In this document: one piece after another, positions 1 through 8,619 of the stretch | Numbering within the stretch: the stretch's first letter is position 1 | Layout: every line of letters begins with the position of its first letter | Origin: Chryseobacterium sp. Leaf180 | GTDB lineage: Bacteria > Bacteroidota > Bacteroidia > Flavobacteriales > Weeksellaceae | Length of the DNA stretch: 64,000 nucleotides | Assembly (NCBI RefSeq): GCF_001424585.1 | Contig: NZ_LMPJ01000001.1 | Coordinates: forward strand, 278,442 to 342,441 | Reading direction: 5' to 3' | Program-made: the position numbers and the translations under genes | The notes under the pieces: model-generated | What the model was told of the DNA's origin: nothing | Database searches by the model: none | Seen by the model: only the letters and a program-made list of their open reading frames with translations

Positions 1-350
1 TCTGTCGGACGCTCGTGTGAAGGAAGCAAAACCGTTTTTGGCAAAGGAATCCCGAGTTTGCTCATTAGAGCATTATTAAAAAACTTTTCGTCAGCGCTCC
101 ACCAGAAAGGATTATTAATCACATACGTTCCGTTCAGCGCAGCATTCTTAAGATATGCTCTGTAGAAAGGAACATCCTGCGAAATTCTATCAATAATCAC
201 AGCATAGCCATAATCTGCACCTTGCTCAAGCTTGTCGATTGTCACCGGTTCAGCTATGATCTCACCTTTTCCCAATTCATTTACTTTATCGATAAAAGCC
301 CACGGAAACGTGTCTTCCATACCAAATAAAATACCTACTTTCTTTGCCAT
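1..350 (-). CDS. ATP-grasp-type protein, N-terminal part (runs off window)
   Basis: The first 116 codons of a minus-strand gene are visible; the rest lies beyond the left edge. The start is the ATG at 350-348 and the protein begins MAKKVGILFGMEDTFPW. It contains a segment VIIDRISQDVPFYRAYLK (about residues 51-68), then INNPFWWSADEKFF and LGIPLPKTVLLP. The last two look like the pre-ATP-grasp region of an ATP-dependent ligase, where a substrate domain leads into the nucleotide-binding fold. From memory this N-terminus belongs to a widespread, uncharacterised family whose C-terminal half is an ATP-grasp domain, but that half is not in the window. It follows the esterase gene by 31 nt on the same strand and looks like the last visible gene of a five-gene operon that also holds a second ATP-grasp enzyme. 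Confidence 0.6.
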   Translation of the reverse strand, partial: MAKKVGILFGMEDTFPWAFIDKVNELGKGEIIAEPVTIDKLEQGADYGYAVIIDRISQDVPFYRAYLKNAALNGTYVINNPFWWSADEKFFNNALMSKLGIPLPKTVLLPSHERPT

Positions 351-381
351 AATTTATTTTTATCAGTTGTTTAATATAGTT

Positions 382-1095
382 TTAAGAGAAAAATTCACCT
401 ATAAATTTCGGGAAAACCATACGCCAGAGAGGCCAGTCATGATTAATCCATTTCTGCTCGTCGTACCAGAAATTGATTCCTCTGGAAGTAAGAATCTGAG
501 CCATTTCAAGATTTTTGTCCCGGCAGATATCTTCATCTGAAGTGCTCAGAACGATGTGCATATGATTGTATTTCCAGGGAGCATCGTTTTTCACAAATTC
601 GCGCGGACAATTAAAATAAACCAGATCGTCACTGTAGCCATCCATAAAATTACGGATGCTGAACGCACCGGAAAGCGCAAAAAGATGCGAAACCACACCA
701 GGAAATCTAAAAGCAAAATTAGCTGCATGATAACCTCCAAAACTCGCTCCTGCTACGGCCACGCGCTCAGTCTGATGTATTTTCTGAATGTACGGAATAA
801 ACTCGCGAATGAGAAACTGTACATATTTCTCGTAATTTCTGATGCGCTGTTGAGGCGAAATACTATTATCGTAAAAACTCCAGCCATCTATCGTTTCGAT
901 ATTATAAAGTTTCACTTTTCCGCTATTTACAAACCAGTCGATGCTGCTGTTCAGGTGAAAATCGTGATTTTGAGTATACGATCCCTGCGAGGTCGGAAAC
1001 ATGATGATCGGATGACCGTAATGGCCGGTGATTTCCACTTTCAAACTCGTCTGTAAGATGTGCGAATAGTAATCTGTATGCTGAATCTGCGGCAT
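382..1095 (-). CDS. Alpha/beta-hydrolase esterase
   Basis: A 237-residue cytoplasmic protein with no signal peptide, related to the esterase D / enterochelin esterase-like group. The nucleophile elbow GASFGG places the catalytic serine at residue 118. The loop STSDEDIC (about 184-191) can supply the acid, and NHDWPLW supplies a histidine at 219, so the triad looks complete. The natural substrate cannot be read from sequence. It sits 21 nt downstream of an ATP-grasp gene and 31 nt upstream of another ATP-grasp-like gene, all on the minus strand, so it probably acts on the product or an intermediate of those ligases. It is much shorter than the second esterase of the operon and lacks its carbohydrate-binding-like N-terminus. 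Confidence 0.8.
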   Translation of the reverse strand: MPQIQHTDYYSHILQTSLKVEITGHYGHPIIMFPTSQGSYTQNHDFHLNSSIDWFVNSGKVKLYNIETIDGWSFYDNSISPQQRIRNYEKYVQFLIREFIPYIQKIHQTERVAVAGASFGGYHAANFAFRFPGVVSHLFALSGAFSIRNFMDGYSDDLVYFNCPREFVKNDAPWKYNHMHIVLSTSDEDICRDKNLEMAQILTSRGINFWYDEQKWINHDWPLWRMVFPKFIGEFFS

Positions 1096-1116
1096 ATTTT
1101 CGTTTTTAAAAGTGAT

Positions 1117-2328
1117 TTAGGATGTTGGTTTTTCTGTTGGCGGAATGATGCTTAACAGTTCATTCTGAATAATTTCTGCTGCTTCATTCAGCCGTTTTTC
1201 GACTATTTTTTCATCTTTGGATTTATAGACAATTCCTGCATGATAATCTATCGGAAGAAATTTGACGGCTTCCTCACATTCAAACAGACTGTTTTCTGGC
1301 GATTTATGTTTAATTAACGCAATGATCAACCCAGCAAAATAGGCCGTCGATTTTGGAATTTTATATGCAGTATTTCTTAGAATGGCATCTTCGATTTTAG
1401 CCCATTCGCGCCAGATATTAATGTTGCTGCTGGCCTCAATAAGGTCAGGAATATGAGCACCGCCAACACGCGAAGAAGTTTCAAGGAAATAAAATTTTCC
1501 GTCATCTTTACTTCGGATAAATTCGGTGTGTGTTGCGCCGTTTACAAGTTTAAATCTTTCGATCACCTGCTTATTGGCCTTGTCTAAAGCTTTGTATTCA
1601 TCAGAATTCCGGCTTAAAGTTTTTGTTCTGAAAACGCCACCTTCATGCGAAACCTGCATTGGCGGAGCCAGATATCTTGATGCAGAGGTGAAGACGATTT
1701 TTTCTCTAAAAGTGAGACTGTCTACATGATATACATCTCCTGGTTTGAAGCTTTCAAGAAGAAATAGATGTCTTTCCTCACCAAGTTTATGAATGGCTTC
1801 CCAAAGATGTTCTTTGTTAGTTAACTTTTTAATTCCTGAAGCAGAGGCTTCAGAACGCGGTTTTAAAACCCAGGGAGGAAAAATGCGTTCAGCAAAATCG
1901 TTAACAGCTTCATCATTAAATATCGCAGTAAATTCTGGAACGAGAATTCCTTCATCCAATGCTTTCTGACGCATCGCCAGTTTATCACGAAAATATCTGT
2001 GTGTTGTCTGTCCCATGCCGGGAATACGGAAAACCTCACGAATCATCGCTGCTTTTTCAACATCATAATCGTCGAGCGCAATGACTGCGTCAATTTTCTG
2101 TGACCTCATCAGGTGAGAAAATCCCTGCGTAAGATGATCGAGATTCCAGACCGAAGATTTTACTTCAGGCATGTAATATACTTCATCGATAGCGTGCCAA
2201 GGCCAGTTTTTATCTTTTAGATTTTCAGATGTGATGAGAATAATTCTGTTGCCCAGTTTTTTACTTTCATCCATAAAATCATAGCCTTTGAAGTAACATG
2301 ACAGGCAGACTAGCGTTTTCCCCTCCAT
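1117..2328 (-). CDS. ATP-grasp domain protein (putative carboxylate-amine ligase)
   Basis: A 403-residue ATP-grasp enzyme of the carbamoyl-phosphate synthase/biotin carboxylase-like type. The N-terminal domain (about 1-110) has a nucleotide-fold start TLVCLSCYF and an IDAVIALDDYDVE segment. The central ATP-binding lobe contains PWVLKPRSEASASG (about 152-165). The metal-binding motif is in THTEFIRS...YFLETSSRVGG, with the paired Glu residues expected for Mg-ATP. Such enzymes join a carboxylate to an amine through an acyl-phosphate; the substrate is unknown here. The gene lies 141 nt downstream of the M17 peptidase gene and 21 nt upstream of an esterase. No good promoter or terminator was found in the 141-nt gap, so co-transcription is likely. 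Confidence 0.8.
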   Translation of the reverse strand: MEGKTLVCLSCYFKGYDFMDESKKLGNRIILITSENLKDKNWPWHAIDEVYYMPEVKSSVWNLDHLTQGFSHLMRSQKIDAVIALDDYDVEKAAMIREVFRIPGMGQTTHRYFRDKLAMRQKALDEGILVPEFTAIFNDEAVNDFAERIFPPWVLKPRSEASASGIKKLTNKEHLWEAIHKLGEERHLFLLESFKPGDVYHVDSLTFREKIVFTSASRYLAPPMQVSHEGGVFRTKTLSRNSDEYKALDKANKQVIERFKLVNGATHTEFIRSKDDGKFYFLETSSRVGGAHIPDLIEASSNINIWREWAKIEDAILRNTAYKIPKSTAYFAGLIIALIKHKSPENSLFECEEAVKFLPIDYHAGIVYKSKDEKIVEKRLNEAAEIIQNELLSIIPPTEKPTS

Positions 2329-2469
2329 ACAATGATTTTTAGTTTTTGGTGGATTAGTCTTAAATGATAAACATTAAGATTAATAAATTCACATCAAATT
2401 GCATCCACATGGTTCATTAAATGAAATTGACTATCAATGATACAGAGAAATTTCGGAAAAAACTAATTT

Positions 2470-3882
2470 TTACAGATAATTTTGCATTAAATCAATCAAA
2501 AGCTGAACGCCATATCCGGTCGCCGCTTTTTCTTTTGAATAATCAACATTTCCGAAGGCTACACCAGCAATATCAAGGTGCGCCCAGTTTGGATGATCAC
2601 CGATAAACTGCTCTAAAAATTTCGCAGCCACGATGCAGTCGCCAATCGGTTTTGAAGAGATGTTTTTGAAGTCTGCAACATTAGAAGTAAAGTCTTCTTT
2701 CCAGATGTCCCATAGCGGTAAATTCCATACACGTTGCCCGGTCTTGTCACCGGAAAAAATAATAGAATCGCGCAAAGAACTGTTATTTGAAAACATGGCA
2801 GCACACGTGTCGCCAAACATCCGCACAGCGCTTCCTGTAAGCGTTGCAAGGTCGATTAAAACTTCAGTTTCATGATTTTTTGACAGATATGCAAGTGCAT
2901 CTGCCATCGTCATTCTGCCTTCGGCATCCGTATTTAAAACTTCAATCGTTTTGCCGTTGTATGCTTTTACTACATCGCTCGGCAGATACGATTTTTCTGA
3001 AACTGCATTGTCTGTAATAGGTAAAATCGCAACAATATTTACCGGAAATTTCATTTTTGAAGCATATGCAAGTGCACCCAAAACCGCTGTTGCACCGCCC
3101 ATGTCAGACTTCATATAATGCATATTTTCCGAACCTTTAATGGAAATCCCGCCGGTATCAAATGTCACGCATTTCCCGATAAGTCCAATGGTTTTTGCGT
3201 TTTTATTTTCAGAATTATATTCCAGAATCGTAAATGCCGCTTCATAATGACTACCCTGATTCACGGCGAGATAAGCGCTCAAACCAAGCTCTTCGCATTT
3301 CTGTCTGTTGAAAACTGTATGTTTTAAATTATTTTCCGCTGAAAAATCTTTCAGAAAGTTTGAAAGAATATCCGGGTTTTTAAAATTTGCAGGTTTGTTG
3401 AGCCATTCCTGGCAGAGCGACTGTGCATCGAGCAATGCAGAAGCTTCCTGATGAGTTGCTGTTTCCGAAATGTTCTCGGCTTTATAATAAAGTGAAAATT
3501 CGCTTTTTAAGACCGGATGATCTTTTTTAAAAGGATATTCATATGTTCCAAGAAATAATCCTTTATAGAAACTGCCAAACTGATTTTCGCTTAAATCTTC
3601 GGCATTAAAAACAGTTTTATCTGCAAGAATATTTTTTCGGTAGTGATGCGAAAACTTCATCGCGATGCGCTGCAGTTCATGATCAGGAATATTTTTTTTT
3701 CCGATTCCAATGAGAAAATTAACGCTTCCTTCTTTTATATCGACAAAAAATTCACTTTTCTTTCCGGAAAAGAAACCGCTTATTGGTTCACCGAATTTCT
3801 GTTTATTACTGTTCCAGCTTTCCTCAGAAAAAACATGGAAAGTCTGAGGAAACTGGCTGTATTGCGTTTCAGGTTGATTCAT
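2470..3882 (-). CDS. M17 family leucyl aminopeptidase
   Basis: A 470-residue M17 metallo-aminopeptidase that would remove N-terminal residues from peptides in the cytoplasm using two metal ions. The C-terminal catalytic half is well conserved. Residues K237, D242, K249, D260, D319, E321 and R323 sit in GKCVTFDTGG, MKSDMGG and NTDAEGR, and each aligns with the E. coli PepA metal or catalytic residues at a constant offset of 33. The N-terminal 160 residues are divergent, as usual for the family. It begins 6 nt after the stop of the upstream CBM-esterase gene, so the two are translated from one mRNA. Its presence between two ligase genes and two esterase genes suggests an amide-bonded substrate made or recycled by this operon; that is inference. 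Confidence 0.9.
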   Translation of the reverse strand: MNQPETQYSQFPQTFHVFSEESWNSNKQKFGEPISGFFSGKKSEFFVDIKEGSVNFLIGIGKKNIPDHELQRIAMKFSHHYRKNILADKTVFNAEDLSENQFGSFYKGLFLGTYEYPFKKDHPVLKSEFSLYYKAENISETATHQEASALLDAQSLCQEWLNKPANFKNPDILSNFLKDFSAENNLKHTVFNRQKCEELGLSAYLAVNQGSHYEAAFTILEYNSENKNAKTIGLIGKCVTFDTGGISIKGSENMHYMKSDMGGATAVLGALAYASKMKFPVNIVAILPITDNAVSEKSYLPSDVVKAYNGKTIEVLNTDAEGRMTMADALAYLSKNHETEVLIDLATLTGSAVRMFGDTCAAMFSNNSSLRDSIIFSGDKTGQRVWNLPLWDIWKEDFTSNVADFKNISSKPIGDCIVAAKFLEQFIGDHPNWAHLDIAGVAFGNVDYSKEKAATGYGVQLLIDLMQNYL

Positions 3883-3888
3883 ATATAT

Positions 3889-5031
3889 TTATTGATTGAT
3901 GGTTTGTGTTGGTTTTACTTCCACAGGATTTTCGGTGTTGTTGTAAAAAAGCCATTCGATCGCGCGCGGAAATTCCTGCGACCAGTAATGCTCATTGTGT
4001 GTACCGTCTGGGTTAATGTGCGTGCGAACTTCAAACGAAAACCTGTTCATGCGTTCCCATTCTTTCAGATAATTTTCAAAAACGCCGATTCTTTTAACCA
4101 TTTTTGCGCCTTCCTTTTCGCCTCCGTAGAGATATATTTTAGTTTTAAATGGATTTCGGAAACTCATCATTGGAAAATTATTATCCGGTTCGACCCAAAG
4201 TGATGGTGAGAAAATCAATAGTTTTGAATAAACTTCGGGATAAAGAAAACCGCTGTAAATGCTGATTAAAGCACCAAGCGAACTTCCGCCAATTCCTGTA
4301 TTTTCTCGGTCTTTTTTTGTTCTGAAATGAAGATCAACGTAAGGTTTGAGAGTGTCGGTTAGAAATCGGATGTATTTTTTACCTTCAGAACCGTTTGCTA
4401 CGTGATCATTGTCAAAAATGTACTCCCGGATTCGGTCTTCGCTGCCATGTTCCACTGCAATTACAATAATGTCGCCACGACCGTATTCTGCAAGAAGTGC
4501 CAGTTTCCGGTCAATTTCCCAGTTGCCAAAATCACTTCCGTCCTGAAAAAGATTTTGCGCATCGTGCAGATACAGCACAGGATATTTCTTGTCTGATGTA
4601 TGATAATCATAGGGTAGAAGTGCCCATATTTTTCGGTGCCTGTCAAGTTGTGGAATATAAAATTCTTCCGCAATAATCTCGGTAATCGGAAAAAATTCTT
4701 CTTTGAAAGGTCCCCAGTTCAGACGCCATCTTTCAACGAAATCAAAAATTGGTTCTGCATTTTTCTGCATTTTTCTGTTCGGGGTGATATTTCCTGCGAT
4801 GTCTAGTTCCACATTTTCCCAGCCGCCTTTCGTGAATTTGTATTCGATAAGATCTGGGAGAACTTCGTCGGCGATTTCTATTTGAAAAGTTTCTCCGTCG
4901 GTTTTTTCCAGCTGAAAATCAGCGTTTTTTGGATTCCAGGCATTAAAATTTCCCGTAATGTAGACAGGTCGTGCATCATCTTCAGCAGTTTTTACGGTAA
5001 ATTTCATATTGTTTGCTTGCCGTATAGGCAT
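3889..5031 (-). CDS. Esterase with N-terminal CBM48/E-set-like domain
   Basis: A 380-residue protein. Residues about 10-100 resemble an E-set glycogen-binding (CBM48/CBM20-like) domain, with VYITGNFNAWNP followed by a beta-rich stretch. Residues 115-370 form an enterochelin-esterase-like alpha/beta hydrolase with nucleophile motif GGSSLG (Ser251) and a catalytic His in GTHNEHYW (about H345). No signal peptide is seen. It is the first gene of the minus-strand operon and is read from a clear promoter at 5066-5095. ATG codons exist at 5031 and at 5007 (residue 9, which would give MKFTVK); both lie downstream of the predicted transcript start, so the choice stays open. The carbohydrate-binding-like domain and the divergent glgBAC operon suggest a link to glycogen or another glucan. 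Confidence 0.75.
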   Translation of the reverse strand: MPIRQANNMKFTVKTAEDDARPVYITGNFNAWNPKNADFQLEKTDGETFQIEIADEVLPDLIEYKFTKGGWENVELDIAGNITPNRKMQKNAEPIFDFVERWRLNWGPFKEEFFPITEIIAEEFYIPQLDRHRKIWALLPYDYHTSDKKYPVLYLHDAQNLFQDGSDFGNWEIDRKLALLAEYGRGDIIVIAVEHGSEDRIREYIFDNDHVANGSEGKKYIRFLTDTLKPYVDLHFRTKKDRENTGIGGSSLGALISIYSGFLYPEVYSKLLIFSPSLWVEPDNNFPMMSFRNPFKTKIYLYGGEKEGAKMVKRIGVFENYLKEWERMNRFSFEVRTHINPDGTHNEHYWSQEFPRAIEWLFYNNTENPVEVKPTQTINQ

Positions 5032-5065
5032 TAAAATTGGTAAAAATTTTTTGTTAAGTATTACG

Positions 5066-5095
5066 CAAAATTAACAAAAACCATGCGTTTTACAA
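5066..5095 (-). promoter_or_regulatory. Promoter of the esterase/M17/ATP-grasp operon
   Basis: On the minus strand TTG (5095-5093) is followed by a 19-nt spacer and TAATTTTG (5073-5066), an exact match to the Bacteroidota consensus TTG-N19-TAnnTTTG. The transcript would begin near 5060, about 28 nt before the ATG at 5031. Confidence 0.75.
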
Positions 5096-5197
5096 GTTAA
5101 TATTCATACATTTATAACCGTTGCGGGATTTTCACATTTATATCTGCGACAACTTATTTTTAAAACACAAAAAAATTCTGACCACTGGTCTGCACTT

Positions 5198-7171
5198 ATG
5201 AAAAATTTGGTTCAGCCGTTTTCGCTGCTTACAGAGCATGATGTTTACCTGTTTAGGGAAGGCAAACATTTTAAATTGTATGATAAGATGGGATCGCATG
5301 CTGCTGAAAATGGCAGTGAGAAGGGTTTTTCTTTTTCAGTCTGGGCGCCTCACGCGAAAAAAGTTTCGGTCATCGGAGATTTTAATGACTGGAAATCCTC
5401 GCAGTACGAATTGTTCCCAAGGTGGGACGGCTCTGGAATCTGGGAAGGCTTTATCCCGAATCTTCAGTGGGGAAATCTATACAAATATGAGATCGAAACA
5501 GCGGACGGAAAAGTTTTAGAAAAAAGCGATCCTTTTGCCGTAAGCTGGGAACAGAATCTTCAGGCGGCATCGCAGATTTCGACAACCTGGTATGAATGGA
5601 AAGACAAATCGTGGATGCAGAACCGCCAACAGAAAAACAGTCTTTCTGCACCGCTTTCAGTGTATGAGATTCATCTAGCTTCTTGGATTCGGGACGAAAA
5701 TAATCCTGAAAAGTTTTTAAATTATACAGAAATTGCCAAAAAACTGGTTCCCTATATTCTCGAAATGGGCTTTACACACGTCGAGTTTATGCCGGTGATG
5801 GAATATCCTTATGAGCCGAGTTGGGGTTATCAGATTACCGGATTCTTTGCTGCAACTTCTCGTTTCGGTTCGCCGCAGGATCTGATGTTTCTGATTGACG
5901 AACTGCACAGAAATAATATCGGTGTGATTCTCGATTGGGTTCCTTCGCATTTTCCGGGTGACGCCAACGGACTGCATCTTTTTGACGGAACAAGTCTTTA
6001 CGAACATCCCGATCCAAAGCGTGGTTTTCATCCGGAGTGGAAATCATACATTTTCGATTACGGAAAAAATGAAGTGCACTCTTTTTTGATTTCTAACGCG
6101 ATGTTTTGGCTCGAAAGATATCACGCAGACGGCCTTCGCGTAGATGCGGTGACATCGATGCTTCATCTCGATTATGCGAGAAACGAAGGCGAATGGGAAC
6201 CCAATATCTTTGGCGGAAACGTAAATCTTGAAGCAAAATCTTTCCTTCAGGAAATGAATACGGCCGTTTACGGAGAATTCGGCGACAGCATCATGACAAT
6301 TGCCGAAGAAAGTTCGGATTTTCCGATGCTGACAAAACCCGTTCACGACGGCGGAATCGGTTTTGGGATGAAATGGATGATGGGCTGGATGCACGATACG
6401 CTCAAATATTTTAAAACTGATTACTCTGACCGAAAAAACGTACATCACAAAATCACGTTTGCGTCGATGTATGTTAATAATGAAAACTACATGATGCCGC
6501 TTTCTCACGATGAAGTGGTGCACGGAAAAGCGAGTCTCATTTATAAAATGGTGGGCGACGAGTGGCAGAAATTTGCCAATCTGCGCACGTTGTTTGTCTA
6601 TATGTTTACGCATCCCGGTGCTAAACTTCTCTTCATGGGCGACGAAATCGGGCAGACTTCTGAATGGAATTTCAGGAAAAGTATTGACTGGAATCTTCTG
6701 GAACACAATGTTCACAGCGGTTTGCAGAATCTGGTAAAATCCTTAAACCGTTTATATAAAACAGAAACAGCGCTGTACGAAAATCAGTTTAATCCTTACG
6801 GATTTCAGTGGGTGGAAGCTGATGATGCTGAAAAATCAGTTTTCGTTTATTTAAGGAAAGGAATAGTGGCAGGCGATGTTTTAATGATCATATTAAATAT
6901 GAAACCGGAAGCTATCGATTATAAAATTGGGGTGAAAAGATCTTCGAAATGGAAGGTGATTTTTAATTCTGATGACAAAAAATTTGCCGGAGGCGGAGTC
7001 GTTCCGACGATTTTCAAAGAAGATAGTGAAAGCTGGATGGGATATTCAAAATCGATATCGGTTAATCTGCCGCCACTTTCCGGAATTGTTCTGAAGATGA
7101 AAACTTATTCGGCTTCAAAGAAAAAATCAGCCAAAAACAGAATATTTAAATTAAAGAAATTATATAAATGA
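5198..7171 (+). CDS. glgB: 1,4-alpha-glucan branching enzyme
   Basis: A 657-residue GH13 enzyme that cuts alpha-1,4 glucan chains and re-attaches them as alpha-1,6 branches during glycogen synthesis. An N-terminal CBM48-type domain is seen at about 45-110 (FSVWAPHAKKVSVIGDFNDW). The catalytic barrel has all four GH13 regions: DWVPSHF (about 246), GLRVDAV with nucleophile D316, AEES with the acid/base at E370 or E371, and LSHDE with D438. The C-terminal beta domain ends in a basic tail. Its stop overlaps the glgA start by 4 nt (ATGA), so glgBAC is an operon. No strong TAnnTTTG promoter is evident in the divergent gap, only a weak candidate near 5120-5150. Confidence 0.96.
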   Translation: MKNLVQPFSLLTEHDVYLFREGKHFKLYDKMGSHAAENGSEKGFSFSVWAPHAKKVSVIGDFNDWKSSQYELFPRWDGSGIWEGFIPNLQWGNLYKYEIETADGKVLEKSDPFAVSWEQNLQAASQISTTWYEWKDKSWMQNRQQKNSLSAPLSVYEIHLASWIRDENNPEKFLNYTEIAKKLVPYILEMGFTHVEFMPVMEYPYEPSWGYQITGFFAATSRFGSPQDLMFLIDELHRNNIGVILDWVPSHFPGDANGLHLFDGTSLYEHPDPKRGFHPEWKSYIFDYGKNEVHSFLISNAMFWLERYHADGLRVDAVTSMLHLDYARNEGEWEPNIFGGNVNLEAKSFLQEMNTAVYGEFGDSIMTIAEESSDFPMLTKPVHDGGIGFGMKWMMGWMHDTLKYFKTDYSDRKNVHHKITFASMYVNNENYMMPLSHDEVVHGKASLIYKMVGDEWQKFANLRTLFVYMFTHPGAKLLFMGDEIGQTSEWNFRKSIDWNLLEHNVHSGLQNLVKSLNRLYKTETALYENQFNPYGFQWVEADDAEKSVFVYLRKGIVAGDVLMIILNMKPEAIDYKIGVKRSSKWKVIFNSDDKKFAGGGVVPTIFKEDSESWMGYSKSISVNLPPLSGIVLKMKTYSASKKKSAKNRIFKLKKLYK

Positions 7172-8574
7172 CAATTTATCACCTCAGCACAGAATGTTAC
7201 CCTGTCGCCAAAGTGGGCGGACTTGCCGATGTTGTGGGCGCGCTGCCGAAATATCAGAATAAGATCGAGGGAATCTACGCAAAAGTCGTGATGCCTTGGT
7301 ACAACAAACCATTTGTGCACGAGCACGATTTTGATGTGGTTTTTGACGGATTTATTCATCAGGGTCAAAATATGCTGCAGGTTCAGGTTTTAAAAGAAAA
7401 ATCTAAAGAACTTGGTTTTGAACTTTTCCTGGTGAGAATTCCAGGGCTTTTAGATCGCGATAATCCTTACGGTTATCAGGACGAAAGTTATCAGTTCTTA
7501 GGTTTTCAGCATGGAATTTTACACTGGTTAAGCGCAATGCAGATTCGTCCAGACGTGCTTCACTGTCACGATTATCACACCGGATTGGTTCCGTTTATGG
7601 TCGAAAACTGTGCGGAATTTTCATTTTTAAAAGGCGTAAAAACCATCGGTACGATTCACAATGGCGAATATCAGGGAATGATGAGTTGGGAAATGGTACG
7701 TTATATGCCGGATTTTGATGGTTATAAATGGGGACTTCTCGACTGGAGCGGTCTTATCAATCCGCTGGCGTCGATGATTAAATGCTGTCATGCTTTCACG
7801 GCAGTTTCCGGTGGTTATCTGGATGAATTATTTACAAGCTTTCATGGTTTGGAAAATCTCGTCCGTCAGGAATTTTCAAAATCTTTCGGCATCATCAACG
7901 GCATAGACACTGAAGTCTGGAATCCGGAAACCGATCCGATGCTTGATTTTAATTTCAATAAAAAAAATGCAGTAAAAACTAAGAAGAAGAATAAGGAAAG
8001 TCTTTGTAAAGAGTATAATCTAAACCCAGATTTGCCGCTTTTTGCATTCATAGGAAGATTTGCCACCGAGAAAGGCGCAGATCTTCTACCAGACGTGGTT
8101 TGGAGGAGTATTACAGAAAGTTCAGGCTCTTTAAATATCATCATTTTAGGCTCAGGAAATCCACAGCTCGAAAACCGTCTGCGTGAACTCGATAATGTTT
8201 ATATTAATTTTGCGCTTGATTTGGGTTATAAAGAACATCTTTCCCATAAAATCTATGCTTCGGCAGATTTTTTGTTGATGCCATCACGGGTTGAACCTTG
8301 TGGTTTAAACCAGATGTATGCGATGCGCTACGGTACAATTCCTGTCGTGAGATATATCGGCGGACTGCGCGATACCGTTCAGGATATTTCGACTGGAGGA
8401 GCAGGGTTAAATTTCACAAATGCCGGAACGGATGACGTGATACATTCGATGGAAAGGGCGACAGCGATCTATGGAAACAAAACTCTTATGAAAAATCTGG
8501 TTTTGGCAAATATGAATTTTGATTTTGCCTGGGAAAAATCTGCGCAAATCTACATTGATTTATATAAAAACTAA
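7168..8574 (+). CDS. glgA: Glycogen synthase (GT5)
   Basis: A 468-residue GT5-family glucosyltransferase that adds glucose from ADP-glucose to the non-reducing end of glycogen. The N-terminal KVGGLADVVGALPK motif (about 15-28) is the ADP-glucose-binding signature. The C-terminal Rossmann domain has FIGRFATEKGADLL and the acceptor/donor motif SRVEPCGLNQMYAMRYG followed by GGLRDTV. The length is normal for the family. It is translationally coupled to glgB by a 4-nt overlap and is followed after 45 nt by glgC, which makes its substrate. Glycogen-degrading genes (glgP, glgX) are absent from this window. Confidence 0.96.
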   Translation: MTIYHLSTECYPVAKVGGLADVVGALPKYQNKIEGIYAKVVMPWYNKPFVHEHDFDVVFDGFIHQGQNMLQVQVLKEKSKELGFELFLVRIPGLLDRDNPYGYQDESYQFLGFQHGILHWLSAMQIRPDVLHCHDYHTGLVPFMVENCAEFSFLKGVKTIGTIHNGEYQGMMSWEMVRYMPDFDGYKWGLLDWSGLINPLASMIKCCHAFTAVSGGYLDELFTSFHGLENLVRQEFSKSFGIINGIDTEVWNPETDPMLDFNFNKKNAVKTKKKNKESLCKEYNLNPDLPLFAFIGRFATEKGADLLPDVVWRSITESSGSLNIIILGSGNPQLENRLRELDNVYINFALDLGYKEHLSHKIYASADFLLMPSRVEPCGLNQMYAMRYGTIPVVRYIGGLRDTVQDISTGGAGLNFTNAGTDDVIHSMERATAIYGNKTLMKNLVLANMNFDFAWEKSAQIYIDLYKN

Positions 8575-8619
8575 GCAGTTCGCAATGAATTACAAACTCA
8601 AAAATCATAAAATATAAAG

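Noticed and set aside
556-1056. 166-codon plus-strand frame opposite the first esterase
   Set aside because: It overlaps a gene with an intact catalytic triad and has no domain of its own.
3643-4203. 186-codon plus-strand frame across the M17/esterase junction
   Set aside because: It covers the ends of two well-supported minus-strand genes and has no coherent protein features.
5120-5150. Possible glgB promoter TTG-N17-TATCTGCG
   Set aside because: Two mismatches in the -7 box and a short spacer make it too weak to list as a feature.
6044-6715. 223-codon open frame on the minus strand inside glgB
   Set aside because: It is antisense to the catalytic region of a complete GH13 enzyme, with His/Phe-rich composition typical of reverse-frame noise.
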